Origin: Isoetes taiwanensis
Taxonomy: Eukaryota; Streptophyta; Lycopodiopsida; Isoetales; Isoetaceae
Assembly (NCBI GenBank): GCA_021234155.1
Contig: JAJEKV010000134.1
Span: forward strand, 314,501-378,500
Direction of reading: 5' to 3'
DNA: 64,000 bases
In this document: positions 1 through 12,461 of the stretch, piece by piece
How the letters are laid out: every line of letters begins with the position of its first letter
Position numbering within the stretch: the first letter of the stretch is position 1
Translations under genes and position numbers: made by a program
The notes under the pieces: model-generated
Told to the model about the DNA's origin: nothing
Seen by the model: only the letters and a program-made list of their open reading frames with translations
The model's database searches: none

Positions 1-706
1 GTATGGGGCACCTTGCACTGAGTAGATTTAGGGTGAGTAAGTGAGATGCGGATGCGGGGGTCGCCGATGCGTGCGTATTCTCTAGCTCACCCATGGAACC
101 TTTGTGATCCCGGAAGGGGACACTTCCCCGACCTGCCTCATCGGACGGGGGCGTCATGAACCACAGGTAGGCTCGGTGAGGGGTGATACCTCGAGCTGCG
201 TCTCCGGGAAGGCTATAGCGAAGCCATAGCGTGAATCGACCCATGCAAAGTGTGCAATGGAGGGGCGGATGGAGTGGACAACCCTAGCCGATGTTCTATG
301 CCAGCCAGCGCCAAGGTTATACCCTCTGTGCGCTGATCTCTTGAGGCCGAGCCGTCGGTCTATCCTCACAGAGTGCGAGCAGGGGGTAGAACACGGGGTT
401 TGGGGTGTTTTCCTTAGGATTAGATGCATATTCTTTGCCGTGGTATTTGGATGGATGTTCCACCCTTCGTGGTGGTTATTTATATATATTTGTGCTGTGT
501 GCTAACATGTATTCACGCTTCCGCGACATAGGAGTCCCACTGAAGGCGTGGGCCGAATGACACCTCCGTGTCCTTCACTCGGGCATCTCTCTGTAGATGG
601 CCCGGGATAGACGGAGGGCCCTGCTCATGGCGAGATAGTAGCCATGGGAGGGGGAAGTCCCCGTATGTATATGGCCGGGTGTCGTATATATTCAGGGAGC
701 GTCACA
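1..706 (+). mobile_element. 5' LTR of left retroelement, truncated by window edge
   Basis: This stretch matches 8519-9239 closely, with the same order of motifs, and ends in GGGAGCGTCACA directly before a primer-binding site. It is therefore the 3' part of a 5' LTR whose start lies outside the window. The family's LTRs begin TGTG(A/G)CGTTCC and end CGTCACA, giving short inverted termini. Differences from the 3' LTR (7522-9239) are mostly small indels and substitutions, many of them at CAG/CTG triplets. The short open frames inside are not convincing genes. Confidence 0.85.
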
Positions 707-707
707 G

Positions 708-720
708 TGGTATCAGAGCC
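708..720 (+). other. Primer-binding site, initiator-Met tRNA type
   Basis: TGGTATCAGAGCC begins one base after the LTR end. This is the usual plant LTR-retrotransposon primer-binding site complementary to the 3' end of initiator methionine tRNA. It fixes the element as plus-strand and marks the LTR boundary. Confidence 0.9.
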
Positions 721-888
721 ATGATTTTGGTGGACCAGATCATAGCACTGGCCATGTCAAACTCGTTAGATCGTTAGCTAGTGAGTGAGGATTTTGGAGT
801 AGTATGAGATTTGGGTGGTGTAGTAGATGTCGTCATGATTGACTTAATTTGGTTTAAGTGGGATTAAGAGGAGTGTACCCGGTGCGAA

Positions 889-1106
889 ACCCTAACCCTA
901 AGTGGCGGGCAGGGGGTACCCGGGTGTTGCTGGCGACGGTGGCGACATCGAGGTAGGGGGTGCCCGCCACCCTAATTTAAATAAAAAAAAAAAAAAAAAA
1001 ACCCTAACCCTAAGTGGGCGGGCGGGGGTACGGACGCTCTCGGGCGGCAAGTAAGCAACGCCGAGGTAGGGTGCCCGCCACCTTTAAAAAAAAAAAAAAA
1101 AAAAAA
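889..1106 (+). repeat. Two tandem GC-rich hairpin units with poly(A) tails in the retroelement leader
   Basis: Two related units start with AACCCTAACCCTAAGTGG at 889 and 1001. Each contains a GGCGGGC arm and a distal GCCCGCC arm able to pair with it, and each ends in a run of A (about 980-999 and 1085-1107). The spacing between units is about 112 bp. Only two CCCTAA hexamers occur per unit, so this is not a telomere tract. Confidence 0.6.
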
Positions 1107-1194
1107 AATTTAAAATTCTTTCCCCCCTAAATTAAAATTAAAAGTCTATTTAAATTAAAAGACTGCCTTCCATAGATCCACGTTGTGGGGGCAA

Positions 1195-1300
1195 CAACTC
1201 CACCGGAGCAAGTTTTTTTCGCCATAGCCGCCGGAGCAAGCTCTCTTGCCATAGCCGAGTAAAGCGGTCTTGCCATAGCCGACGAGTCGACCTCTCTGCC
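1195..1300 (+). repeat. Degenerate copies of a 27-bp minisatellite
   Basis: Three to four imperfect repeats of a GCCATAGCCG(C)CGGAGCAAGCTCTCTT-type unit occur here. They are the inverted counterpart of the cleaner array at 46867-47055 in the right-hand retroelement, which supports common ancestry of the two elements. Confidence 0.55.
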
Positions 1301-4300
1301 CGTAGTAAATGGGATAAGCTGTTAACCATATATAAAGCTAGTACCCCCTAGGAATAGACCGACCAAATGAAACGACGTAATCTAGCAAGTCCGGCCAACT
1401 TGTTATGATAACATCAAATCACTTGGTGGGACTAATTCCGGAAATTTAATTAACAATGACAGGGCAACTCTCTAGAATAGCAGCATGTGTTATATCCTTG
1501 GATATTCTGTAAGCGATGATAATAATGTCCAGTTATCGGCGTTCCTCGACCTATATTTTTTCCTTTGGTAGATGCCTTGATAACATAATTTCTTCGGGCC
1601 TTGCCATGATTCAATCCATACTACATTCATATGCTTTCTATTAGACCTTATTCGATGTTATACAAGTAATGTTTTTTAAACATAATTCTAATTAACGTTG
1701 CCTCTCTCTAGTGTCTAAACCTTGACTCGTCTGGGTTCGGAGAAAGGATCTCTTTGTCGTCCAACCGACTAGGGACTGCCATGCAGCACCCCTCTAGACC
1801 ATCGGCTTGGATTCCTTTGATCCTACCACCCTTCAATATTCCTTCTCATTGGTCTTGTTCCTTTCATGGACCACTTCCCCTAGATCATGACACATCCTCA
1901 GAATGTCGTAATGAGTTTGTGTTAGCGTACAAACCTTGGTATCATTTTGTACCAAACTTCACCGCCTATATGGCTATGAGTAGTTATCTGCACTACACGC
2001 CTGTCAAATTGACAGCAGTCTACCCTCTTTTGGACTTGTTCTCCCGTACATTCCAATGGCCTCCAACCATTGTTGACTAATCACCCCCTTCTCACGCTAT
2101 CTAGATCGCGTTGGGGAATAAGTCTTTCCAACTATTATTTTAGTGCCTAAACGTCATTAAGTTCATAAATGAACTTACATATCCAATGGATTACGTCAAG
2201 ATCCAAGGGGACCGTACCACCCAAAGACCTTTCACGATATGCCTCCTCTGTCCAGAGGTCTTGTGTTCAAGTCTTTCGGGGTCCGTCATATGTCCTCATG
2301 GACGATGCCAATATGGCATGGCGTACAAATGCGGTCTACCTATCTATCTATTTATTAAAAAATGTCCTCGGTGAATTCAATTCACCATGTTGTCCTAGGA
2401 CATGCAAGTCTTCCTCCTTGAGCCATACACCAAATCTTTAAAGAGTTTTTCAGCTCTTGCTGCCTTTCAAGCCGCAGGTATACCTTTGCATGTTAGCAAA
2501 GACTACCCTTCATGTTAGGAAATAACCTTCCTATCCAGATTGCTAAATATCATTCATAAGGATCCTTTTCCTTCTCTTCTTCAATATGTTTTCTCGTCTA
2601 TGATCAATTTTCAGTATTCCCATCCTACGCACGCTGCCACGGTACACATCTCACCCTTTGGCCTTTGGCTGTGACCTTTATTCAGTAGAGTCACCAACCC
2701 ATTTACTCCTTTACGTATTCATTAATCGTCTTGTGGCTTTTGAGCGCTATTATATGTTCCATATATTGTTGACCCACTTATCATTGGGGTTATGAGTTAA
2801 CATTGTCGCGTACATCCGGAAATGTTAATTATTACATTTCTCTGTCATGATGCTATCACATTGTTGTAGCATTCCCAATGACTTGGCATACTCGTTCAAG
2901 CCATAGTCATGGCCTAAGAGCGGGTGAGCCTTCGTATTAATCGTAAATTACCTGGAGTCATCAAGGTGCCTGCCTATTATTTTGTGAGCCTTTCTACAAT
3001 TACCTTTGTTTGCGATAACTTGGGACTTATATCCATGTTGGGTCCTATATATCTAACTTACACCTCCATGTAACCCATCTTTGGTCACCTCAATCTGATC
3101 CGGCTATGGATCATGTGGGAAAGCTAGTTTTAGGTGTCTATTCAAGACACATTTTAACTTTTAGCATGTAACTCCTATTTGATACCTATCCTGGAATTGT
3201 ACTATTGTACTATTCAACCCCCTCATCTTGAGCTTCATTCTATTGGCGTTGACATTTATTTTTTTTGCCAACTCACGACATCCTACCTTAACCCTTCATC
3301 GGTAACTTTGGGATACACTTTCGTCTTTCTCTCCTTGTGTAAGCCACTTAGATTACCTCTCCGGCATGTTTTATCGTATGTGTACATGCTATGTACATAA
3401 CAAACATATATCCTCATCCCACAATGCTAGAGCTTCTGCTCTAACTTATTTGAAATGTAACCTTTGTGGTTCTTATGATGTGGCTGTACCACCTACTTCC
3501 CAAATGGGGGCCAACTCACATGTCTTGAGCCCGAAAGCGATGCGTGACTTTGCCCATGTATAGAGGGTTCTTGATGGCCGAATTTTCAGTTTTATCTTAT
3601 CTACATCATTTACCTTTTTTGTTACGGTGATGTTTGATATCGGACTTCGGTCCTTAAACCTTCTTATGATAAGTATGTCAAATGCACCTTGGTGCTTAAA
3701 CTCTTCTATGTTTTAAGCTTTCATGCTATTACCTTTGGAAATAAGGAATTACCTTCCTTTTTAGGTATACTTCCTTCTATTGCAGTTTTCGATTAACTTA
3801 GTCATTTGTTTAACTAACCCCAATTTGAGGACAGCATTATTTCTAAGAGGGGAGAATGTGGCGTTCCATGTATTTATCACGGTATATGTATAAATAAGTG
3901 ACCGTCACCCAATAAAATGCGCCACCATGGAGTATCTTAACCTAAGGGGTTGACCCAAAAGGGATGAATTTAAACTTATGGTACTTTAACCATGGGATTA
4001 TGCCATAGTTCCAAAGGTTTCTACCACAGTCCAAGGCCTTTTCTAAAGGTTCCTTCAGTTAATTTGCGTTTCGCCATGTTTTGTCACACCTAACCTATTT
4101 TTCTGAAGTTAGCATGTCAACCTCAACTTTTGATCCCTTTGAATGTTGTCGTCTTTGGCTCCCTCATAATGAAGCGGAGGCACTAAAACCTCCTGGTCTT
4201 CTAATAGGAAAACCCAATGTTTCCATCTTCGTTAGTAACCGCCATATGATTGTCCAATTCATTACCCTCTTAAGGGTTTCAAAGTCATAATCTCTAACGG

Positions 4301-7300
4301 GTCTATGCCGCAAGGCAACGGATCCTCCAGCCTCTACTTCCGTACCTACAATTGTTTCCCCCGAGTAGGGTAACTCTTAGGATATATGGACTACTGGTCT
4401 ATATAATCTCACCCCTTCCGAGCTATACCTCTCGTCTTGATTTTTATCGGGACATGGAATTTCTATCGATTGCCCTCTTCTCGGTTATCCCTAAAGATGT
4501 AATCACCAAAGTCGTCGGACTCCTTCTTCTCTTCTATCAAGGGGACACGATTTGATACATCTTTTTATTCCCAAAACCAAATAAATGCTCCCAGCTTATA
4601 ACGTTGAAGTAATTCATTCATATCTGGAACCTTTGAGTAGTTAACCTCTCATTATCAGTTATTCCAATACCGTTCCAACCATCCTCGGGATGTTCTTCAA
4701 TGTGACGTCACCGTATATGCTAGACTTACTCTAGCTATTCTCATTGATTTAAACTCTTCTCATCTCCCTTAGTAATAGCTTGAGTACATATCTACGGTGG
4801 ACCATACCTTAACCCAATATCTTAGGTATATAAGCATATCATTATGCTTCTTCTGTAAACATTGTCACGTAACATGCCACCAGCCTTGTACGAGTATTCT
4901 ACCATCTTCCAATATGACATACATCTGGATGTCACAATCGACATCCTTGATATCCTCGTGAGTGTAGTATTTGATACTACCAAGTCCTTCCAACATCCAA
5001 GACCGCTACGTTGTTATTATATGATATAGTAACATGTGTGCACCAACCCCAAGTCTAGACTCATATGTAATTCGTTAACATAGCCACCTAGCTATGTTCA
5101 TCCTTCCCGCAATTGTATTTCCTCAACTCGTTTAGCTTGTGCTATATATGTTGTGGTTTCCACACCACACCTTCTAGACTCTCTAGCCTTAGGTTGCCTT
5201 CGTCCTCACGCTCTAGTCATAAATTCCACAGGGGCAAATACCACCCTAAGTTCCTAGTGGACATACTTAATGTCTAGTATAGGAATTCTTATCTTCATTA
5301 CTTCCGCATTCATATGGAATGTGAACTAAAAGTTCTAGTATATATATCCTATCTTCTTCTAGTTATGTTTTACTATTAAATTGTCCTCCTACGCGGAGCT
5401 ACTTCTTAAGATACACACACGATACCAAGTCCAGAACACATTCTCGGGTTTGAGATGTTCATTGAAGCCTACCTTGTTCATACTCTAGACTTAGGTATAT
5501 TCAGCGTGTCATTCCAAACTCTCTATATTTGAAACGTTGTTTACAACAACTTTCAAGCACCTCTTGTCTCCCACTTGTCGTGTGGGTACATTACTTGCCT
5601 TCCTAATGTATCATTAGTTGAAGGTCAACTTTCCTTCATAGGCTGGCTTCACCAAAGGTCCAACATACCTTGCAGCTTTTCGATGCTTGTGCCAGTTCCT
5701 CCCAATTGTCGTCTTCTCTTGATCTTATGTGGAAACTACGTTCCACACTATTCTGCAGTCTGTTATTCGGCATCTCCATGTTCCATGCCGGACATCGGAT
5801 GTGTCCATTTCCTTAATGTATAACCTTCGTAATGGTCATGCATTTGACCAACGTCATTGAGCGTATCCAACTGACTATGTCGTCATTTATTCATGCACCC
5901 GCTTGCATTCTTATTGCACACCTCAGGAACATCAATCTCCTTACGAAACACAGTGTATATGTAATTTTATAATCCATATAGTTTATGGATCGATATCCTC
6001 ATACAACATTACTCTCCACCGTTCCGCGAATCATACCTCGATTCAAGTAGCAATAGCTATAAAGTGTCGGGTCGACATTCTCTACCTTCACCACCATTGT
6101 CAAAACCTACACTTCTAAAGTGATCTCCTTTTCATGAGCTGGGTACTTATAATCCAGTTTCCACCTTAGTATAGTACCTCCTTAACGTGCTCTATAGTAG
6201 ATAATCATAAACCACTTCTCCCATATGGTGCTATACCCAGTCTCCTTCTATGGTGTATGCCAATATATATGCCGCATAATAAATCAGTCTTCGTAATTAT
6301 TAGGTCCAGTGTTTCAATCAGATACCAAACATCGTCACACAAATTTTCTCGAGTATCCATCTAATATAGGGATACCTTAACACTCACTATGCCCAACGTT
6401 TAGCACTTCTACTTCAAGTAAGAGCCCATGACCTGCTTAACCACCATTATATAATAGCCTCAAGAAGCACCAGGCATGGTTTTGATGCTTCCGCAGGTGG
6501 ACACCATAGTCTGGCGGCCTTACGTGATGGACGATTGCATTGCCGCCATAGCATCGCCTTTGCCGGTGACGAGGCGGCGGTACGGTTATGTCAAATGTAT
6601 ACGTGAGATGTACCAGTAAATATAAGAGTGTACGTATTGTGTGACAAATTCTGAAAATAATAATAATATGAATAAGTAATTCAAAGGCGTGCAGGCGTGA
6701 ATATAACCTATGGTTAAGATAGACTAGAATAGAGTGAGCTAATAAAAAGGAGATAATTATGTATGTCTTACACAACTTACGAGAGAATAACGAGACTTAG
6801 ATTATCTTAGAAGGTTATGAATAGTAGTTGATGAAGAACGTGTGCCTGTAGTTCATATTAGAGTATAGGGGTAAAAGTGTCAGATACAATACGATATAAT
6901 TATAGTAAAGGGTAAGTCTAAATGTGAGGGGCATATCAAATACTGAGGATAGGACCTTATGAGTTGTCAAAACTATAACAAAATAGGAAAACAAAATTCT
7001 GATACAAAAATTAAATTAGCGTTGGCTGTAATTAAATGGATTGTAAAGCGACGGGAGAATATAATACATATACACAGAAGTTAATATCATTAGAATCACT
7101 TTCTACTAAACAGTGCGAGCTTAATAACTCCGTATCATAATATAAGAACAAATAGAAGTTGCTTGTGTCTGTACCTGTCCATAATACATAATCAATTACA
7201 CGTGTGTATAGAAAGAATGAATTCAAAATTAGCTATACTCTGAAAACAATCAGACTTCCACACACCTTGACTGTTCACTTCTGACAGTCCGAGGCAATGA

Positions 7301-7504
7301 TCAGGTCTAATCTATACCTCTACCTTCTATCCCAGAGTTATAAATTGCACATTACAAGTCATTTCAAACTTAATCACTTTGAACATGACAAAGTCTGTGT
7401 GACCTATAATCTCACGCTATCTCTTTAAGGAGGGGGGACTTCCTTCCAATGTGTCGATGTATTACCCACGGCAAGAATAATCTTGATCTTTGAGGGCGCA
7501 TCAC

Positions 7505-7521
7505 TTTTAAGGTGGGGAGAA
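7505..7521 (+). other. Polypurine tract of left retroelement
   Basis: TTTTAAGGTGGGGAGAA immediately precedes the 3' LTR start TGTGGACGTTCC. The purine-rich stretch is in the expected place for plus-strand priming. Confidence 0.7.
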
Positions 7522-9239
7522 TGTGGACGTTCCACATATTTATCGCCTTTTAAGTATAAATACATTGACACGTCACTATGAATAATTAATGGTACATTAA
7601 TTATTCATAAGCTAAGATTAGCTATGTTAATAATTAAATTATAAAGGTGGAAACCTAACTTTAAACTAAAATTCGAATTAGGGCTTAATCTAATATTAAA
7701 AGGGCCTAAAATACCAAATTAGTTAATATTAGCCAACCCGGCTGCCACGGCCCAAATCGATTGGGCAAGGGAGAGTTACTAACTTGGGACCCAAATTGGG
7801 GTTTTGCACCCCATTTGCCCCAATTAGGATTAGGAGCAAGTGGAGATGGAGGAGGAGGGGAGCAGCCGGGCACCCTTGACAAATCGACCAAGAGGGAGCT
7901 GGCGCCACCTTTGAGGAGCTGGCGCTTTTGCCAAGGTGGCGCCACCTTTGCCAAGCACACTGTGTAGCTGAAGAAATTTGAGCACCAAATCCAAGGAAGA
8001 TGGAAGCACCAAATGACAACGGGTCCAGGGGAACTTCGGGTGGGTGGCTAGTATAGCTTGGGAATTCTAGGGTAGCCCTGTTGGGCACTTGTAGTGTGTA
8101 TTTCTTCATTCTCTACGTGTTTTACTTGTAGGAACTAACCCTTGATTGCAAAGGTGAGTTCTCTTTATTTCGATTCTGGTCTTGCTCTTAAAGGATGGAT
8201 TGATAGTTCTTTGCATAGTATTACTCTTGAAATGGGGGAATTACGGGGTAGAGACCTCACGAGCCCATGTATTGTAGTATGCTCCTAGATAGAGCCTGTA
8301 TTATCCCATTAGTTGCGGCTTTGTGTACAAGAGACCACGGGTCATAGATGCTATGGATTGGCTTAGCACCAAAGAAGGGGCTTGGTGGTGAAGTGGGGGG
8401 TGGGGTCTTGCACGAACATAAAAGGCTCCGAGACTCCTACTGATGGGCTAGGCGATAGCCGGTCCGCGAGGGGGCGGGTATGGGTCCGACACTCCCACAG
8501 GTGTAGAGGTGTGACCGCGTATGGGGCACCTTGCACTTTGAGTAGATTTAGGGTGAGTAAGCCGAGATGCGGATGCGGGGGTCGGTGATGCGCACGTATT
8601 CTCTAGCTCACCCATGGAACCTTGTGATCATCTGGAAGGGGACACTTCCCCGACCTGCCTCATCCGGGGCCGGGGGGCGTCATGAACCGGAGTAGGTACG
8701 GCGAGGGGTGATACCTCGAGCTGCGTCTCCAGGAAGGCTATAAGCGAAGCCATAAGCGTGTCGACCCATCGCAAAAGTGTGAACGGGGAGGGGCGGATGG
8801 AGTGGACAACCCTAGCCGATGTTCTATGCCGATAGCGCCCGGGTTATACCCTGCAATGCCGCTGATCTCTTGAGGCCGAGCCGTCGGTCTATCCTCCACA
8901 GAGTCGAGCAGGGGGGTAGAACACAGGGGTTTGGGGTGTTTTCCTTAGGATTAGATGCATATTATTCTTTGCGGGGTATTTGGATGGATGTTCCACCCTT
9001 CGTGGTGGTTATTTATATATATTTGTGCTGTGTGCTAACATGTATTCACGCTTCCGCGACATAGGAGTCCCACTGAAGGCGTGGGCCGAATGACACCTCC
9101 GTGTCCTTCACTCGGGCATCTCTCTGTAGATGGCCCGGGATAGACGGAGGGCCCTGCTCATGGCGAGATAGTAGCCATGGGAGGGGGAAGTCCCCGTATG
9201 TATACGGCCGGGTGTCGTATATATTCAGGGAGCGTCACA
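7522..9239 (+). mobile_element. 3' LTR of left retroelement (1718 bp)
   Basis: It runs from TGTGGACGTTCC to GGAGCGTCACA. Its last 720 bp match the 5' LTR at 1-706, and its first ~430 bp match the LTR start at 49394 read on the minus strand. It contains short overlapping open frames (7706-8109 on -, 7761-7967 on +) in a GC-rich stretch, which I treat as chance. The sequence following it (TTGGCC) cannot be checked for a target-site duplication because the 5' flank is outside the window. Confidence 0.85.
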
Positions 9240-10119
9240 TTGGCCATTGTTATAGATCAGTTGAGGATGAAGCCTTGCCTATAGAGAAGGGGAAAGTGCC
9301 AGCGATACTAGCTGAAGAAGACGACGAGCATGTCAGTGAGGATGATTTTGTTCGTTGGAAGCAGTTAGCTGAGTAAATGCCCCTACATCGAGATCAGGGA
9401 GCTCGACTTACTAGACTAGATACGCTCCCGATTATCCGGCATCAAGGTCAAGAATTATCATGTGGACATACCACATTATTGCTGACCTCAAGCTCAAGAA
9501 GAAGACACATATCTTATACGAGCTCGCAGAGTATTGTATGGACGACTTCATCGACTTTAGCCCGGCCGAGCTCCCCTCTGACGTACAACAATTGCTCCAG
9601 TTTCACCAGGAGACTATCGAGCCATTTGATGCCCTCTTGCGCTTGCGACATCTTTTGTTGCAAAAGGCCCCGTCACAACCACCTGACGAAGCTTTTGTTG
9701 CCATGGGACCTCACGTCCCAAATATTAATTTGGTGGATATCCCCTCAGAGTCAGATGAGGAAGGCGAAGATCTTTGTGACAACAAAGATCATTTGAGGGA
9801 AGAGAATCAAGAAGCTAAGGAAGATGAGGTGACCATGGACCTCGACAAGGAGGTAGCCACCTTAGTTATTCCTGAGGTTCTTGCCTTGGGAAACCACGCT
9901 ACTCGCTTCTTCATTTCGACTTTTAAGCAAGAGCAGGTCCTCTTCATTTATCAGGATCTCGCTCCGAAGGCCGATGCATCATGGTGGGCACTCCGTGCTC
10001 TATCCGCCTTAGCCGGACATAAGAAGCCTCCCACGCTCACATATGTGCTCGTGCGGCGGGATCTTGCTTTGACCGCCCTAGGAAGGAAGGAAGGAAGGAA
10101 GGAAGGAAGAAATTTTTAG
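9240..10119 (+). CDS. Unassigned open frame adjoining the LTR, partial or broken
   Basis: Two protein-like stretches follow the LTR. The first is in frame from 9240 to a stop at 9374-9376 and is acidic (AEEDDEHVSEDDFVRWKQ). The second is open from ATG 9460 to 10119 (219 codons), with ELAEYCMDDFIDF near its start, an acidic mid-region and a run DLAPKADASWWALRALSA about 50 residues from its end. They are in different frames, so the locus has a frameshift or an intron. The first frame runs straight out of the LTR, as if the element had landed inside a coding region. I do not recognise the family; it could be a host gene fragment or part of another element. The last residues come from a GGAA microsatellite, so the true C-terminus is probably different. 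Confidence 0.35.
10081..10111 (+). repeat. GGAA microsatellite
   Basis: About seven tandem GGAA units read through the end of the preceding open frame as GRKEGRKEGRK before a stop. Confidence 0.95.
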
Positions 10120-10290
10120 GGCAGGATATTGCACCATGGATGAGCATGAAACTCCTTGTGGCCGCTCCATTAGCCACGGCATTTTCCCCAGAGATTGCCT
10201 CCGCAAAAGTTTTGCCTCTGTATGTAAGGCAAAAGTTTTGCCCAACGGATGAGTGTGGTGAGTTGGTATATGCTTAGTAGTGCCAAAATA

Positions 10291-10500
10291 AGTGTACATT
10301 TGATCATGGGTTCAAACCTTGCCGATGTTTGTTTTCTTTTGGAGTTGGTTAAGTGTACATTTGATCATGGGTCTTTTCTTTTGGAGTTGGTTACTAGGGC
10401 GTATGGAGGACACATATAGGCTTTTAAGTTCTACCATGTCGGGGATCATCATCGCATACCCCTAGTAACCAACTCCCAAAAGATAAGAGACATTGGTTAG
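10291..10500. repeat. Small direct and inverted repeat cluster, MITE-like
   Basis: AAGTGTACATTTGATCATGG occurs at 10290 and again at 10350, each followed by TTTTCTTTTGGAGTTGGTT. The block CTTTTGGAGTTGGTTACTAGGG (about 10377-10398) is then repeated in inverted orientation at about 10459-10480. The arrangement can fold as a ~110-bp hairpin. No transposase or clear target duplication is visible. Confidence 0.5.
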
Positions 10501-10551
10501 GTTTGAACCCACCTAAGGTGGGAATAAATCTAGCAGGTGGCACTCGGAAAT

Positions 10552-10785
10552 CTATAAGTTTAAACCAGCAGTCGTCTGAATCTCCTCTGTGCATCTGTGT
10601 AAAACATCATCATCAAGTGTTAGATTGAGCACAAAAAAGTCATACATCCCCTGGAATCTACCAATTGTTGTCCACGACTTATGAAACTTCTCCCCTTTGA
10701 GTACCATATGGGCCACTGTTGAATCTACCAGTGATGCTAGAAATGTTCTCTTCAACTCTTCAACCAAAATCATAAATATCAACAA
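10552..10785 (-). CDS. Possible terminal exon, unknown protein
   Basis: A minus-strand frame of 77 codons ends in TAG and has a balanced protein-like composition (for example KSWTTIGRFQGMYDFFVLNL). No family is recognised and no partner exon was found, so it may be a fossil fragment. The start shown is simply the first ATG in the open frame. Confidence 0.2.
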   Translation of the reverse strand: MLIFMILVEELKRTFLASLVDSTVAHMVLKGEKFHKSWTTIGRFQGMYDFFVLNLTLDDDVLHRCTEEIQTTAGLNL

Positions 10786-12461
10786 GGAGTTGTGTTACAA
10801 ACAACATAAAGTAAACAAAAGTACATTCTCATGTGTTTGAATTAAAAACTAGGCCGCCGCGAACATTTCTCTTCTCTAACCCACTGCAAAAGAAGTTTTG
10901 TGTTAAGTCAAATAGATATCAATTCCGGACATCCTTGAGATGAGACGATAGATATGTATGTTGATTGCAGTTCACATATTGTGAGGCAAGTCAAAACATG
11001 CCTGTTCGACCCCATATTCTTTGCAGGAATGGTCTAGAGTGCCCAACATAGAATATTCCCCATAAACTACTGCAGTCTAATGGCCTCGAAAAAATTTAGA
11101 ACATGTGAAATGATAATACACCCTACAAATAATGGAATATTACAAACTGCCTATATGTAGAGATGAGACAAAAAGTAAGTAGTTTTCAAAGTTAGTATGT
11201 CCCATAGGCCGATTGGCCATCGTGGACAATAAAAATCGTTCAATAACCATAACAAACTATCCATATTTTATCTCGAAATTTGCCCAACGTTCCATGACGA
11301 ACAACCACAAATAGAAAGGGAATTTCCAATAATATAGAAATTGGGTCTCTTTTTTTGCTGGGGTGTAATTTTATGCTGCCACATGGCACTCTTCTACATG
11401 GAAGTTGGGTAGCTACATTCTGCATGACAGGCTCTCCCGGTTATCATTTATCGTGGCTCGTTCTAGACCCAAAGCACCAGGATTTTGGAGTGACCACAGT
11501 TTGAATCCTTATTCGCAGTTTTGAATGCTTAATTCATAGTTTTGAATGCGTACGCAAAATTGGTTAGAAGACTCTGTTGTATTTGTCTTGCTATACGCCA
11601 CAATGGTCTTTCAAAAGGTTTGTTAACCCTAGAAGTAGTATGATTAACCTATAATTTGTTAACATCAAGAGTTCATATTGATATGGTTATTCTTGCTAGT
11701 TGAAATTGGTTGTTTCACGAACACAAAATTCTAACATTTGCATAGCATAGGCACCATATGCAACCATCTAACGGCATGTGAAGCAATGATAGTCTACAAA
11801 ATTACATATGCAATGTGACACATTTGAAAGTGCATCAATTGGAATCCGGTGACACTAAGTTCCAAAATGCACAAACTTCACAAATAACCAGTAATATAGA
11901 CATAGCATTGCAGACTATTACTGAGCTGCAAAATGTAACTCTCCTACACAGATTCATGTTATTTCTAATTGAATACTTTGGCATAAACACGAAGTTTAAT
12001 ATCCTATAATAAATGTTTAGATATTCTTGGAGCTATGATCTCCGTGTAACATGAACTATGAATCATGAACTATGAATCTTCTCGGTGATATCCGCGTAAC
12101 TTCAAACTTCTGCGTGAAATCAATCGTGTCTCCATTGCAAATTATGTTATTCAGAAGTGAGGAACCTCTCATCGTGACAAACCTGCATTCCGAAACACAA
12201 ATGAGATGTTTATCGGTGTCTGGACCAATAGAGTCATGGAAATGAATAAGCAAATTGTTTGCAAAAATGATTATCGTGGTGAATTCGAAGTTTTCTTGGA
12301 TGGTACTGGCAAATATCATAGCCATGCATGTTTAACACTAGCAGAAGATTGACCGACTCCATCGAATTTAGATGTATCTGATTGTATTCGGGTTGGAAGC
12401 TTGCAAAATAGTTCATTAGAATATGAGCTATGTGGCAGCTCCCTTTGATATCATTGTTACA
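10786..12461. other. No gene supported
   Basis: This is AT-rich sequence with short open frames on both strands (for example 12056-12325 on -) that show no recognisable motif. There is no RNA gene or repeat structure beyond short AT-rich direct repeats such as the doubled ATGAATC/CATGAACTATGAATC near 12050-12075. Confidence 0.5.

Larger units (their letters stand above)
721..7504 (+). mobile_element. Internal region of left LTR retroelement, heavily decayed
   Basis: About 6.8 kb lies between the primer-binding site and the polypurine tract. I see no recognisable gag, protease, integrase, RNase H or reverse transcriptase motif in any frame, only short open frames below about 110 codons. The part from about 1195 to 4985 is related, in inverted orientation, to 43450-47070; for example 4130-4290 matches 44160-44310. 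A second polypurine-plus-LTR-like start (AAGAGGGGAGAATGTGGCGTTCC) occurs at 3847-3869, which suggests nesting or an internal rearrangement. It is either a non-autonomous element or one too degenerate to read. Confidence 0.65.

Noticed and set aside
884-1015. Telomere-like AACCCTAACCCTAA
   Set aside because: Only two hexamers occur per unit inside a larger repeated retroelement segment, so it is not a telomeric tract.
7706-8109. Overlapping Pro/Ser-rich open frames within the 3' LTR
   Set aside because: They lie in a GC-rich stretch open in several frames on both strands and fall inside an LTR; equivalent frames are not preserved in the other LTR copies.
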